Source: Elusimicrobiota bacterium (lineage in GTDB: Bacteria > Elusimicrobiota > Elusimicrobia > JACQJN01). Taken from it: 8,788 nucleotides of DNA. The notes under the pieces were generated by a model. That model did no database searches. It saw only the letters and a list, made by a program, of their open reading frames with translations, and was not told the DNA's origin. The translations under genes were made by a program, and so were the position numbers. Location: contig JACQJN010000026.1 in the NCBI GenBank assembly GCA_016205085.1, forward strand, positions 1-8,788. Direction: 5' to 3'. Positions 1 to 5,734 of the stretch are shown piece by piece (position 1 is the stretch's first letter; every line of letters begins with the position of its first letter).

Positions 1-645
1 CATTAGGACGGTTCCATCGTAAATCAAGTAAGCCCTTTCGATGATGGGAAGTGTCTCTCGGACATTGTGGTCCGTAATTAAAATGCCTATTCCCTGACTC
101 TTAAGCTTAAAGATCATTTGCTTAAGCTCTCCTACCGTAATGGGATCAATTCCCACAAAAGGCTCATCGAGCAGCAGTATTTTTGGTTTATGGATCATGG
201 CTCGGGCTACTTCCAGCCTTCTCTTCTCGCCACCCGACAGAGCCCATGCTTTTTGGTGACGGAGTTTCCAGAGACCGAATTCCTCCAGTAAATCCTTGAC
301 CTTCCGCATCTGTTCCAAGCGCCCTTTGATTGTCCTCTCCAAAATGGCCCTTAGATTTTCCTCCACCGTCAATCCCCGGAAGACGGTAGGTTCCTGCGCC
401 AGGTAGCCTACTCCAACTCTGGCTCTCTCATACATGGGGGTGTATGTGATTTCTTTTCCATCCAGAAGAATGCGTCCCGATTCGGGCCGGATAAATCCTA
501 CCAGGCTGTAGAATGTGGTAGTCTTGCCAGCCCCATTGGGACCCAAAAGACCCACAATCTCTCCAGAGGAAATGGTGATGTCCACTCCTTTGACCACTGT
601 CCTGGAATCATAGCTCTTATAGATTTTTTCTGCGGTAAGGTTCAT
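1..645 (-). CDS. lptB: LPS export ABC transporter ATP-binding protein LptB (3' end cut by window)
   Basis: This is the cytoplasmic ATPase that powers LPS extraction from the inner membrane together with LptF, LptG and LptC. The 215 visible residues begin MNLTAEKIYKSYDS and show the complete ABC set: Walker A GPNGAGKT at 35-42, Q-loop glutamine at 84 (YLAQEP), signature LSGGEKRR at 136-143, Walker B ILLLDEP with D160 and E161, and the H-loop histidine at 203 (TDHN). The family is about 240 residues long, so roughly 25 C-terminal residues lie beyond the window. The reading frame is open to base 1. The ATG overlaps the lptA stop as ATGA, and the Shine-Dalgarno is poor, which suggests translational coupling. 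The position directly after lptA and the LptB-like length and signature separate it from other ABC ATPases. It is intact as far as can be seen. Confidence 0.96.
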   Translation of the reverse strand, partial: MNLTAEKIYKSYDSRTVVKGVDITISSGEIVGLLGPNGAGKTTTFYSLVGFIRPESGRILLDGKEITYTPMYERARVGVGYLAQEPTVFRGLTVEENLRAILERTIKGRLEQMRKVKDLLEEFGLWKLRHQKAWALSGGEKRRLEVARAMIHKPKILLLDEPFVGIDPITVGELKQMIFKLKSQGIGILITDHNVRETLPIIERAYLIYDGTVLM

Positions 646-1475
646 CGTTTGATCGTTTTTGATGGAAAATATACCCAGCCCTTGACATTTTTTTCCGCAA
701 AGAGACTGCTGTGTGTTTTTTCTGATGGTTCCTGGGTAAATAAGACCTTTTCCGCTTCCACGGCGCCTGTCCAGTCGGGAGATTTCTGCCATACGATGGG
801 TCTGCCCTCGGTTAAAGCATCCCTCGAAAGTTCTAAGACAGAATAGGCGTGGGAATAGTTGGCTTTGAGAGAGGTGGCCTTGTATGTTTCTGTGGCAGCT
901 TGAAGTTCCAAGTGCAGCGGATTGCCCGTCAGTTGCCCTGATTGATCTTTCACCAGGTAATGGCCGTCCATACCTTTAAGGTTTAGCATGTCTCCATTTT
1001 CAAACTTCCTCTTGGCTTGAACGTGTCCCCGTGCTATCCAGCGCTCTTCCTGTTTTTTAAATAGAGCCCAGTCAGAGTGGATTTCTTGGTCTTTCTGAGT
1101 ATAGGAGACATTACCTTCAAACTCCTCTTCTTGTTTTTCCCTGCGCACCGTCCAGCGGTCGCTGCGTACCACTCCTCCCGCCAAGCGTTCTTCTGCTTTT
1201 AAAAGGGTTGGAGATATGAGGGGAGTAAATAGAAAACAATAGCAGGCTATCTGTAGATTTGTCCGTAGCCCCCGTACCCGGCGCAATATAATGCGCCAGG
1301 TACCTGCGAGAAGGAAGTACACCTTGCTCGCGGGTAGGGAAGGGGAACCCTGGGTAGGGGAGGGTTCTGGGAACCCTCCCACTGTGGAATCTGTAGGGAG
1401 GGGTCCATTCCTCTGGAAACTTTGGGGATCGGGGGCCAAGGGCAAACTACGGATAGCCTGCTGGAAGGGAATCAC
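642..1475 (-). CDS. lptA: LPS transport periplasmic protein LptA, with an abnormal extended N-terminus
   Basis: LptA bridges the periplasm between the inner-membrane LptBFGC complex and LptD in the outer membrane. The OstA/LptA-like domain spans about residues 97-265, with the typical FEGNVSY segment (residues 119-125) and a repeated beta-strand pattern. The family usually has 160-220 residues; this frame has 277. The GTG start (1475) overlaps the lptC stop as GTGA, so it is likely the original coupled start. Residues 6-78 are Pro/Gly/Arg-rich and unlike any LptA; they are encoded by the 222-nt inverted-repeat element at 1241-1462. A signal-peptide-like stretch (about residues 75-93, CYCFLFTPLISPTLLKA) follows directly after it, so it is buried when translation begins at 1475. 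In-frame alternatives inside the element are GTG at 1322 and TTG at 1286. The TTG would give a 214-residue protein starting with RRVRGLR before the hydrophobic core. Neither has a convincing Shine-Dalgarno. The downstream LptA identity is firm; the start is not. Confidence 0.85.
   Translation of the reverse strand: MIPFQQAIRSLPLAPDPQSFQRNGPLPTDSTVGGFPEPSPTQGSPSLPASKVYFLLAGTWRIILRRVRGLRTNLQIACYCFLFTPLISPTLLKAEERLAGGVVRSDRWTVRREKQEEEFEGNVSYTQKDQEIHSDWALFKKQEERWIARGHVQAKRKFENGDMLNLKGMDGHYLVKDQSGQLTGNPLHLELQAATETYKATSLKANYSHAYSVLELSRDALTEGRPIVWQKSPDWTGAVEAEKVLFTQEPSEKTHSSLFAEKNVKGWVYFPSKTIKR
1241..1274. repeat. Left terminal inverted repeat of the lptA element
   Basis: This 34-nt end starts AGCAGGCTATCTGTAG and ends in GCCCCCG. 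Read inward from 1462, the opposite end gives AGCAGGCTATCCGTAG and also ends in GCCCCCG. In lptA it encodes, on the minus strand, roughly the residues GLRTNLQIAC. Confidence 0.75.
1274..1303. repeat. Hairpin 1 inside the lptA element
   Basis: GTACC/GGTAC and GGCGCA/TGCGCC arms form an 11-bp stem interrupted by one C/A mismatch, around a six-base ATATAA loop. There is no T-run on either side, so it is not an intrinsic terminator. The possible TTG start of LptA at 1286 overlaps the loop and left arm. Confidence 0.7.
1301..1336. repeat. Hairpin 2 inside the lptA element
   Basis: TACCTGCGAG (1301-1310) pairs with CTCGCGGGTA (1327-1336) at 9 of 10 positions. It is extended inward by AAGG/CCTT across a one-base bulge, leaving a seven-base loop. 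It shares three bases with hairpin 1, so the two may compete or stack. Confidence 0.6.
1332..1377 (+). repeat. Imperfect tandem repeat with six G-runs (possible G-quadruplex on the + strand)
   Basis: GGGTAGGGAAGGGGAACCCT at 1332-1351 is followed directly by a related unit at 1352-1377. The second unit starts GGGTAGGGGAGGG and ends GGGAACCCT, with about six extra bases inside. The runs at 1332-1364 fit the G3+N1-7 quadruplex pattern. The + strand is the template strand for lptA, so the mRNA is C-rich here and encodes a Pro/Ser-rich stretch. Confidence 0.6.
1358..1380. repeat. Hairpin 3 inside the lptA element, perfect 10-bp stem
   Basis: GGGAGGGTTC (1358-1367) and GAACCCTCCC (1371-1380) are perfect complements around a TGG loop. 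Another GAACCCT at 1345-1351 could pair with the same left arm, giving an alternative fold. No T-run follows on either strand. Confidence 0.7.
1430..1462. repeat. Right terminal inverted repeat of the lptA element
   Basis: This is the inverted counterpart of 1241-1274, one base shorter, with four substitutions. It begins 13 nt after the GTG start of lptA, in the middle of codon 5. On the minus strand it encodes roughly QQAIRSLPLAP. Confidence 0.75.
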
Positions 1476-1984
1476 TGTTTTGTCGAGTGAAGAATAGTTT
1501 CTTGGTGTTTGACCACAAATTCAGACAGGTCCGGATTGGATTCAAATCCCCGTCCCCGCATGACGGCGTCGGGTTTCCTGAGTTCTATTTTTTCCTCCGT
1601 AAAAATTTTTTTTCTGCTCGAAGAATAGTGGAGGATTTCAGTCAGAAGAGTGGATGAATCCTGCGGGGAGTGAACCACGACTGATTTTTTCAGTGTGACT
1701 TCCCTGGTTTCCGTTTGGATGGTTCCCATTTTTGAAACTGCCCTGGAGGTGAGATGATTGTCTTTGTAGAACTCCATCTCAGGGTCTTGAAGATCGGCGA
1801 TCTGTTTTTGTTCGTGCATTTGGACAAGAGGAGACTTAAGGCGCCAGAGTTTGACTCCTGATTCTGTTTGGACCATGGCGACGTCCTCGATCTTTTGAAG
1901 CACTTCCAGAGGAGCTGGAATAGAGTCTTTATTTTGCGAACCACACCCTACGAGGGCAATAGCCAGTAGCCAGTTTTTTCTCAC
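1472..1984 (-). CDS. lptC: LPS export periplasmic protein LptC, lipoprotein-like form
   Basis: LptC is the inner-membrane-anchored periplasmic protein that passes LPS from the LptBFG transporter to LptA. The 170-residue protein has the family pattern: W47 in KLWRLKSP, DPEMEFYKDNHLTSRA at 67-82, VVVHSPQDSSTLLTEILHY at about 102-120, and the C-terminal GRGFESNPDLSEF at 144-156. The anchor differs from the single-pass helix of E. coli LptC: LLAIALVGCGS has a lipobox (LVGC, lipidation at C14). The hydrophobic stretch before it is only about nine residues. It starts at GTG (1984), five bases after the kdsD stop, without a good Shine-Dalgarno. Its TGA overlaps the GTG of lptA. Position between kdsD and lptA supports the name. 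Sequence similarity in this family is always weak, so the identity rests partly on context. Confidence 0.88.
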   Translation of the reverse strand: MRKNWLLAIALVGCGSQNKDSIPAPLEVLQKIEDVAMVQTESGVKLWRLKSPLVQMHEQKQIADLQDPEMEFYKDNHLTSRAVSKMGTIQTETREVTLKKSVVVHSPQDSSTLLTEILHYSSSRKKIFTEEKIELRKPDAVMRGRGFESNPDLSEFVVKHQETILHSTKQ

Positions 1985-1989
1985 TACTA

Positions 1990-2982
1990 TTATTTCAGGC
2001 CTTCGGCCAGGAGGTCCCGTTCATCAATGATGCCGATCGGTTTCATCGATTTGGGATCTACAACGGGAAGATTGTCGATATTGTATTTTTCCAAGGTGGT
2101 GGCGGCTTTCGTGGCCAGATCTTCCGGGTGGGCGCAGATGGGATGTTTGGTCATCACTTCGCTCAATCGTCGGTTCAGGAGATTTGGGTCTTTCTGAAGC
2201 AGCCGTCTGAGATCTCCGTCCGTGAAAAAACCGATCAACTTTCCTTGAGCATTGATGACACTGGTTGCTCCTACGCGAGTGTTGGTCATGATGAAAAGAG
2301 CTTTGCGGACAGTCTCCCCTGCATCCATGATAGGATTTTCCTTGCCCTTTCTCATAATGTCCTTCACTTTCAGCGAAAGCATCTTGCCCAACATCCCTCC
2401 TGGATGCAGACGGACAAAATCTTCCTTTTTAAATCCGTTTTTTTCCATCAAAGAGATGGCCAGGGCGTCTCCCATCGCCAGCATGGCGGTTGTGGAGGCG
2501 GTGGGGGTGATATTATAGGGACAAGCCTCTCTGCGGACGTGAAGAGGGATGACTAGATCCGCTTCCTTCGCCAGTGGGGAATGGGGGCGTCCTGTAATAG
2601 CAATGATCTTAAGTCCTTTTTTACGGATAAAGGGTAGAAGGCGTTTGATCTCTTCCGTTTGGCCGGAGTAGGAAAGAGCCAGGATCACGTCTCCCGAAGC
2701 CAACATGCCTAAGTCGCCATGCAGGCATTCCACGGGATGGAGGAAGAGGGCTGGAGTGCCCGTTGAGGAAAGTGTGGCGGCCACCTTTCTTCCCACAAGC
2801 CCTGACTTGCCGATTCCAATGACAGCGACTCTCCCCTTGCATTCCGACAGCATTTCAATGGACTTTTCGAAGTCGGAATTGAGATTTTTGGCCATATTCG
2901 CCAGGACTTCCGCTTCTATCCGAAGTACCTGTTTGGCCCGGTTAAGATATTGATTTATCTTTTTTTGCCTGGAAATAGCCAT
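1990..2982 (-). CDS. kdsD: D-arabinose-5-phosphate isomerase (SIS domain plus two CBS domains)
   Basis: KdsD converts ribulose-5-phosphate to arabinose-5-phosphate, the first committed step of Kdo synthesis, in the cytoplasm. The 330 residues match the family length. The N-terminal SIS sugar-isomerase domain (about 40-180) has GIGKSG at 56-61, HGDLGM at 88-93 and SYSGQTEEI at 104-112. The tandem CBS domains cover about 207-265 and 275-328. The four residues known as catalytic in E. coli KdsD are present at the same numbers: K59, E111, E152 (REACP) and H193 (HPGG). The ATG at 2982 lies within the 3' end of the zinc-ribbon gene (28-nt overlap) and has only a weak purine-rich stretch upstream, so coupling is likely. 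The symbol kpsF is used for capsule paralogues; placement beside kdsA and lptC favours the LPS role. Confidence 0.95.
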   Translation of the reverse strand: MAISRQKKINQYLNRAKQVLRIEAEVLANMAKNLNSDFEKSIEMLSECKGRVAVIGIGKSGLVGRKVAATLSSTGTPALFLHPVECLHGDLGMLASGDVILALSYSGQTEEIKRLLPFIRKKGLKIIAITGRPHSPLAKEADLVIPLHVRREACPYNITPTASTTAMLAMGDALAISLMEKNGFKKEDFVRLHPGGMLGKMLSLKVKDIMRKGKENPIMDAGETVRKALFIMTNTRVGATSVINAQGKLIGFFTDGDLRRLLQKDPNLLNRRLSEVMTKHPICAHPEDLATKAATTLEKYNIDNLPVVDPKSMKPIGIIDERDLLAEGLK

Positions 2983-3212
2983 GGTGTCATCTCGGGAGGG
3001 ATATTACGCAGCTCGTAAGGATGCGGTAGTTTTTTTAAAAATAATTTCATGGTAAAGAAAATAATGATCAAGCTGACATAAATGATGCCGAGGGTTTTCA
3101 GATGCCATTTCCAATCCGGGAACCAAGCTGGAGGCAGCGCAAGATCTCTTCCGCATTTCTTGCAGGCTTTGGAGGTATCCTTATTTTCTTGGCCGCAATT
3201 CAAGCATTTCAT
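2955..3212 (-). CDS. Small membrane-anchored zinc-ribbon protein of unknown function
   Basis: The 85-residue protein has an N-terminal zinc ribbon with CLNC (C3, C6) and CKKC (C17, C20), then a linker with aromatic residues (PPAWFPDWKW). One transmembrane segment follows at about 41-60 (LGIIYVSLIIIFFTMKLFL). A basic tail contains the Pro-rich PHPYELRNIPPEMTPW. The Cys pairs sit on the side with no export signal, so a cytoplasmic ribbon is plausible. I know no function for it. It overlaps the 3' end of kdsA by 32 nt and the 5' end of kdsD by 28 nt, so it was co-translated with Kdo synthesis genes. The ATG at 3212 starts directly before the ribbon; an in-frame GTG at 3227 would add five residues. 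There is no good Shine-Dalgarno at either start. Two Cys pairs at normal spacing plus the helix make a spurious frame unlikely. Confidence 0.82.
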   Translation of the reverse strand: MKCLNCGQENKDTSKACKKCGRDLALPPAWFPDWKWHLKTLGIIYVSLIIIFFTMKLFLKKLPHPYELRNIPPEMTPWLFPGKKR

Positions 3213-4002
3213 GTTTTTTGACCGCACGATCTATCATAATGATCTCTTCGATAAATTGGGGAATATCCCTCAGGGCTATGGAATTGGGGCCATCGGAGAG
3301 GGCTTTGTTGGGATCGGGATGTGTTTCAATAAAAAGACCCGCGATTCCTATCGCCGTAGCCGCCCGAGCCAGAGCGGGGACAAACTCTCTTTGCCCTCCG
3401 CTGGCGACGCCTAAGGCTCCGGGAAGCTGGACCGAGTGGGTGCAATCAAATATCACGGGATAACCAAAGGATTTCATGATTTCAAGGCCGCGCATGTCCA
3501 CCACAAGGTTTCCGTAGCCGAAACAAGTGCCTCGTTCCGTCAAAAAAATCTGATGGTTGCCGGTAGATTCTATCTTTTCGACGATATTTTTCATATCCCA
3601 TGGAGAAAGAAACTGGCCTTTTTTTACATTGATGGATTTGGCTGTTCGAGCGCAAGCTATGATCAAGTCGGTCTGCCGGCACAGAAAGGCCGGAATTTGA
3701 AGGATATCCGCCACTTCCGCAGCCGGTTCCGCCTGGGAGGGTTCGTGCACATCCACCAGAAGTTCTACCTTAAATTCCTTTTTGATTTCTCCGAGGATTT
3801 TAAGCCCTTCCCGGAACCCTTTTCCTCTGTAGCTTTTTATCGAAGATCGGTTGGCTTTATCATAGGAGCATTTGAGCACAAAGGAGCGGCTCTTTTGCTC
3901 GAAGATATCTTTCAGGAAGATGGTTATTTGGCGGAGCAGGGCCGGAGATTCAAGAGCGCAGGGACCCGCGATAAAAAAGAGGGGCTTGTCGTTGGGGCCC
4001 AT
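3181..4002 (-). CDS. kdsA: 3-deoxy-D-manno-octulosonate 8-phosphate synthase, metal-dependent type
   Basis: KdsA condenses phosphoenolpyruvate and arabinose-5-phosphate into Kdo-8-phosphate. The 273-residue TIM-barrel protein shows IAGPCALES at 11-19, SYDKANRSS at 46-54, IPAFLCRQTDL at 103-113, VKKGQFLSPWDMKN at 126-139, and LTERGTCFGYGNLVVDMR at 154-171. The metal ligands of the Aquifex-type enzyme are all present at a constant offset of four: C15, H189 (CTHSVQLPG), E226 (IETHPDP) and D237 (ALSD). E. coli KdsA, which is metal-independent, has Asn in place of this Cys. The ATG at 4002 is the only possible start, because an in-frame TAA lies 18 nt upstream. It is one base after the pyrG stop, and a GGAGG about 12 nt upstream is too distant to be ideal. 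The 3' end overlaps the zinc-ribbon gene. Confidence 0.97.
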   Translation of the reverse strand: MGPNDKPLFFIAGPCALESPALLRQITIFLKDIFEQKSRSFVLKCSYDKANRSSIKSYRGKGFREGLKILGEIKKEFKVELLVDVHEPSQAEPAAEVADILQIPAFLCRQTDLIIACARTAKSINVKKGQFLSPWDMKNIVEKIESTGNHQIFLTERGTCFGYGNLVVDMRGLEIMKSFGYPVIFDCTHSVQLPGALGVASGGQREFVPALARAATAIGIAGLFIETHPDPNKALSDGPNSIALRDIPQFIEEIIMIDRAVKKHEMLELRPRK

Positions 4003-4003
4003 A

Positions 4004-5734
4004 TCAGGCCTGGCCCTCCGTTATTGCTGGAATGTTTAGAGAGAGTTGGGAAGCGCCCAGTTTGATCGTGGTGTGCTCAGTTTTGAGTCTAGAGTGGGTT
4101 TGGCGTGGAGGTTTTTCACGCTCTTGACGGTCCGGCTTGGGTTCCAAGAGGGATCGCATGTGCCGTATGGCTGCCGCCACGAAACTTTTGAAAAGAGGGT
4201 GAGGGCGATTAGGACGAGATTGGAATTCAGGATGGAACTGAACCGAAAGATGCCAGGGATGGTGGATAAATTCCATGATCTCAGCCAAGCCCTTTTCGGT
4301 GTACTCTCCTGTCACCAGAAAACCTGCGTCCTCTAATGCGTCACGGTATTTGGAGTTTAGCTCATAGCGATGCCGATGACGTTCGTGGATGGAGGATTGG
4401 TTGTAGGCTTTATAGGCCAGGCTTTCTTTCTTTAAATGGCATGGGAAGGAGCCTAGCCTCATGGTGGCTCCTTTTTCTTTGATTTTTTTCTGTTCAGGAA
4501 GAAGATCAATGATGGGGTGTTTGGTGTCAGGATTAAATTCGGTGGAATTGGCCTCTTTCAATCCGAGTACGTTTCTTGCAATTTCAACGGTCGCCAGCTG
4601 CATTCCTAAGCACAGCCCCAGAAAAGGGACCTTTTTTTCCCTGGCGTACTGGATGGCTTTGATCTTGCCTTCAATGCCTCGGTCCCCGAACCCGCCCGGA
4701 ACAAGAATGCCGTGGACCGTGTCCAGCTCCTCGATCCCTTGAGATTCCACATCCACATACTTCATGCGGACCTTGATTCCATTGGCTAATCCGGCGTGGG
4801 CGAGAGCTTCTTCAATGGATTTGTAGGCGTCTTTCAGTTTCGTATATTTGCCTGCGATGGCGATGGAGATATCTTCCTTGGCAGTTTTAAGCTGCTCTAC
4901 CATTTTCTGCCATTCTTCCAGATTTTTTCTCTGGCTGCGCATCCTCAAAAGCATCAATATTTGTTCATCCAGGCCTTGTTTCTCGAATAGAAGGGGAACT
5001 TCATAAATATGCGCGACATCGGGAGCTTCGATGACGGCTTCCCGCGGAACGCTGCAGAAAAGGGCGATTTTGGATTTTAGTTCCGTGCCCAGCGGTTTTT
5101 CGGTTCGGCAGATAATGATGTCGGGATCGATTCCGATTTCCCGGAGCTTGTTTACCGAATGTTGCGTGGGCTTGGTTTTTAGTTCGTCGGAGGATTTAAG
5201 ATAAGGTATCAGAGTCACGTGAAGGTACAACACTTCGTCGCGACCCGCGTCCAGCTTCATTTGCCGGGCGGCCTCTAAAAAGGGAAGGGACTCGATATCT
5301 CCAACGGTCCCACCGATTTCTATGACCACCACGTCAAATCCCTTGGCCACCGTTTTAAAACGGTTCTTGATTTCGTCCGTGATATGGGGAATTACCTGGA
5401 TCGTGGCGCCCAAAAATTCGCCCTGACGTTCTTTGGCGATGACGGACTCATAAATTTGACCGGCGGTGATATTGTTGATGCGGTGCATATCCACATCCAG
5501 GAACCTCTCGTAATGTCCCAGGTCCAAGTCCGTTTCGGCTCCATCCACCGTCACATAGACTTCGCCGTGTTGATAGGGGTTCATCGTGCCTGGATCTACG
5601 TTGATGTAGGGATCGCATTTTAACATGGTGACTTTCAGCGTGCGGGCTTCCAGGAGTCTTCCCAGTGATGCTGCCGAGATTCCCTTGCCGAGGGAACTGA
5701 CTACGCCGCCCGTCACGAAAATATATTTAGCCAC
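4004..5734 (-). CDS. pyrG: CTP synthase (glutamine-hydrolysing), with C-terminal extension
   Basis: PyrG aminates UTP to CTP using ATP and glutamine. Here it probably also serves CMP-Kdo formation by KdsB next door. The N-terminal synthetase domain (1-270) has VTGGVVSSLGKGI at 7-19, DPYINVDPGTMNP at 41-53, GAETDLDLGHYERF at 65-78 and IGGTVGDIES at 140-149. The class I glutaminase domain (about 290-525) has the nucleophile C375 in GLCLGMQ and the H501/E503 pair in FHPEF. The protein has 576 residues against about 535-545 usual. The last 48 or so, after FVAAAIRHM, are a charged, Arg/Lys/Pro-rich tail without a known domain. It starts at GTG (5734) with a strong GGAGG six bases upstream, overlapping the kdsB 3' end by eight nt. 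Its stop is one base before kdsA. Confidence 0.98.
   Translation of the reverse strand: MAKYIFVTGGVVSSLGKGISAASLGRLLEARTLKVTMLKCDPYINVDPGTMNPYQHGEVYVTVDGAETDLDLGHYERFLDVDMHRINNITAGQIYESVIAKERQGEFLGATIQVIPHITDEIKNRFKTVAKGFDVVVIEIGGTVGDIESLPFLEAARQMKLDAGRDEVLYLHVTLIPYLKSSDELKTKPTQHSVNKLREIGIDPDIIICRTEKPLGTELKSKIALFCSVPREAVIEAPDVAHIYEVPLLFEKQGLDEQILMLLRMRSQRKNLEEWQKMVEQLKTAKEDISIAIAGKYTKLKDAYKSIEEALAHAGLANGIKVRMKYVDVESQGIEELDTVHGILVPGGFGDRGIEGKIKAIQYAREKKVPFLGLCLGMQLATVEIARNVLGLKEANSTEFNPDTKHPIIDLLPEQKKIKEKGATMRLGSFPCHLKKESLAYKAYNQSSIHERHRHRYELNSKYRDALEDAGFLVTGEYTEKGLAEIMEFIHHPWHLSVQFHPEFQSRPNRPHPLFKSFVAAAIRHMRSLLEPKPDRQEREKPPRQTHSRLKTEHTTIKLGASQLSLNIPAITEGQA

Larger units (their letters stand above)
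1241..1462. mobile_element. 222-nt MITE-like / palindromic element with terminal inverted repeats, inserted in frame in lptA
   Basis: The left end (from 1241, AGCAGGCTATCTGTAG) and the inverted right end (to 1462, CTACGGATAGCCTGCT) match at 15 of 16 positions. The match continues inward to about 33 bp, with 29 matches, four mismatches and one gap by hand alignment. The interior holds three strong hairpins and an imperfect G-run tandem repeat. The length is 222 nt, or 74 codons, with no stop in the lptA frame, and it encodes no recognisable protein. Joining the flanks would give a frame starting MIPFHCFLFTPL that runs straight into the LptA signal-peptide-like region. This supports insertion into an existing coding sequence. 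I see no clear target-site duplication, so the mechanism and exact ends are inferred. The nearest known parallel is the in-frame palindromic elements of Rickettsia. No second copy was found in the window. Confidence 0.65.

Noticed and set aside
395..405. TGCGCCAGGTA shared by lptB and the lptA element at 1292-1302
   Set aside because: In lptB it encodes the conserved Q-loop region (YLAQ), and the match ends outside these 11 bases. It is a chance match rather than another copy of the element.
1358..1380. Hairpin 3 as an intrinsic terminator between lptC and lptA
   Set aside because: The stem is strong, but no T-run follows in either direction, and the reading frame continues through it.
1241..1475. 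The lptC-lptA interval as an ordinary intergenic promoter region
   Set aside because: No -10/-35 pair stands out. The frame is open throughout from a GTGA-coupled start, and the terminal inverted repeats explain the segment better. A promoter carried by the element cannot be fully excluded.
1690..1944. An 84-residue minus-strand frame inside lptC
   Set aside because: It is a second frame within lptC, with no domain, and the lptC frame carries the family pattern.
3436..4065. A 209-residue open frame on the + strand opposite kdsA
   Set aside because: It is antisense to a fully conserved enzyme, has no recognisable domain and reflects codon usage of kdsA. Other + strand frames, such as 2128-2556 and 5384-5623, are the same kind of shadow.
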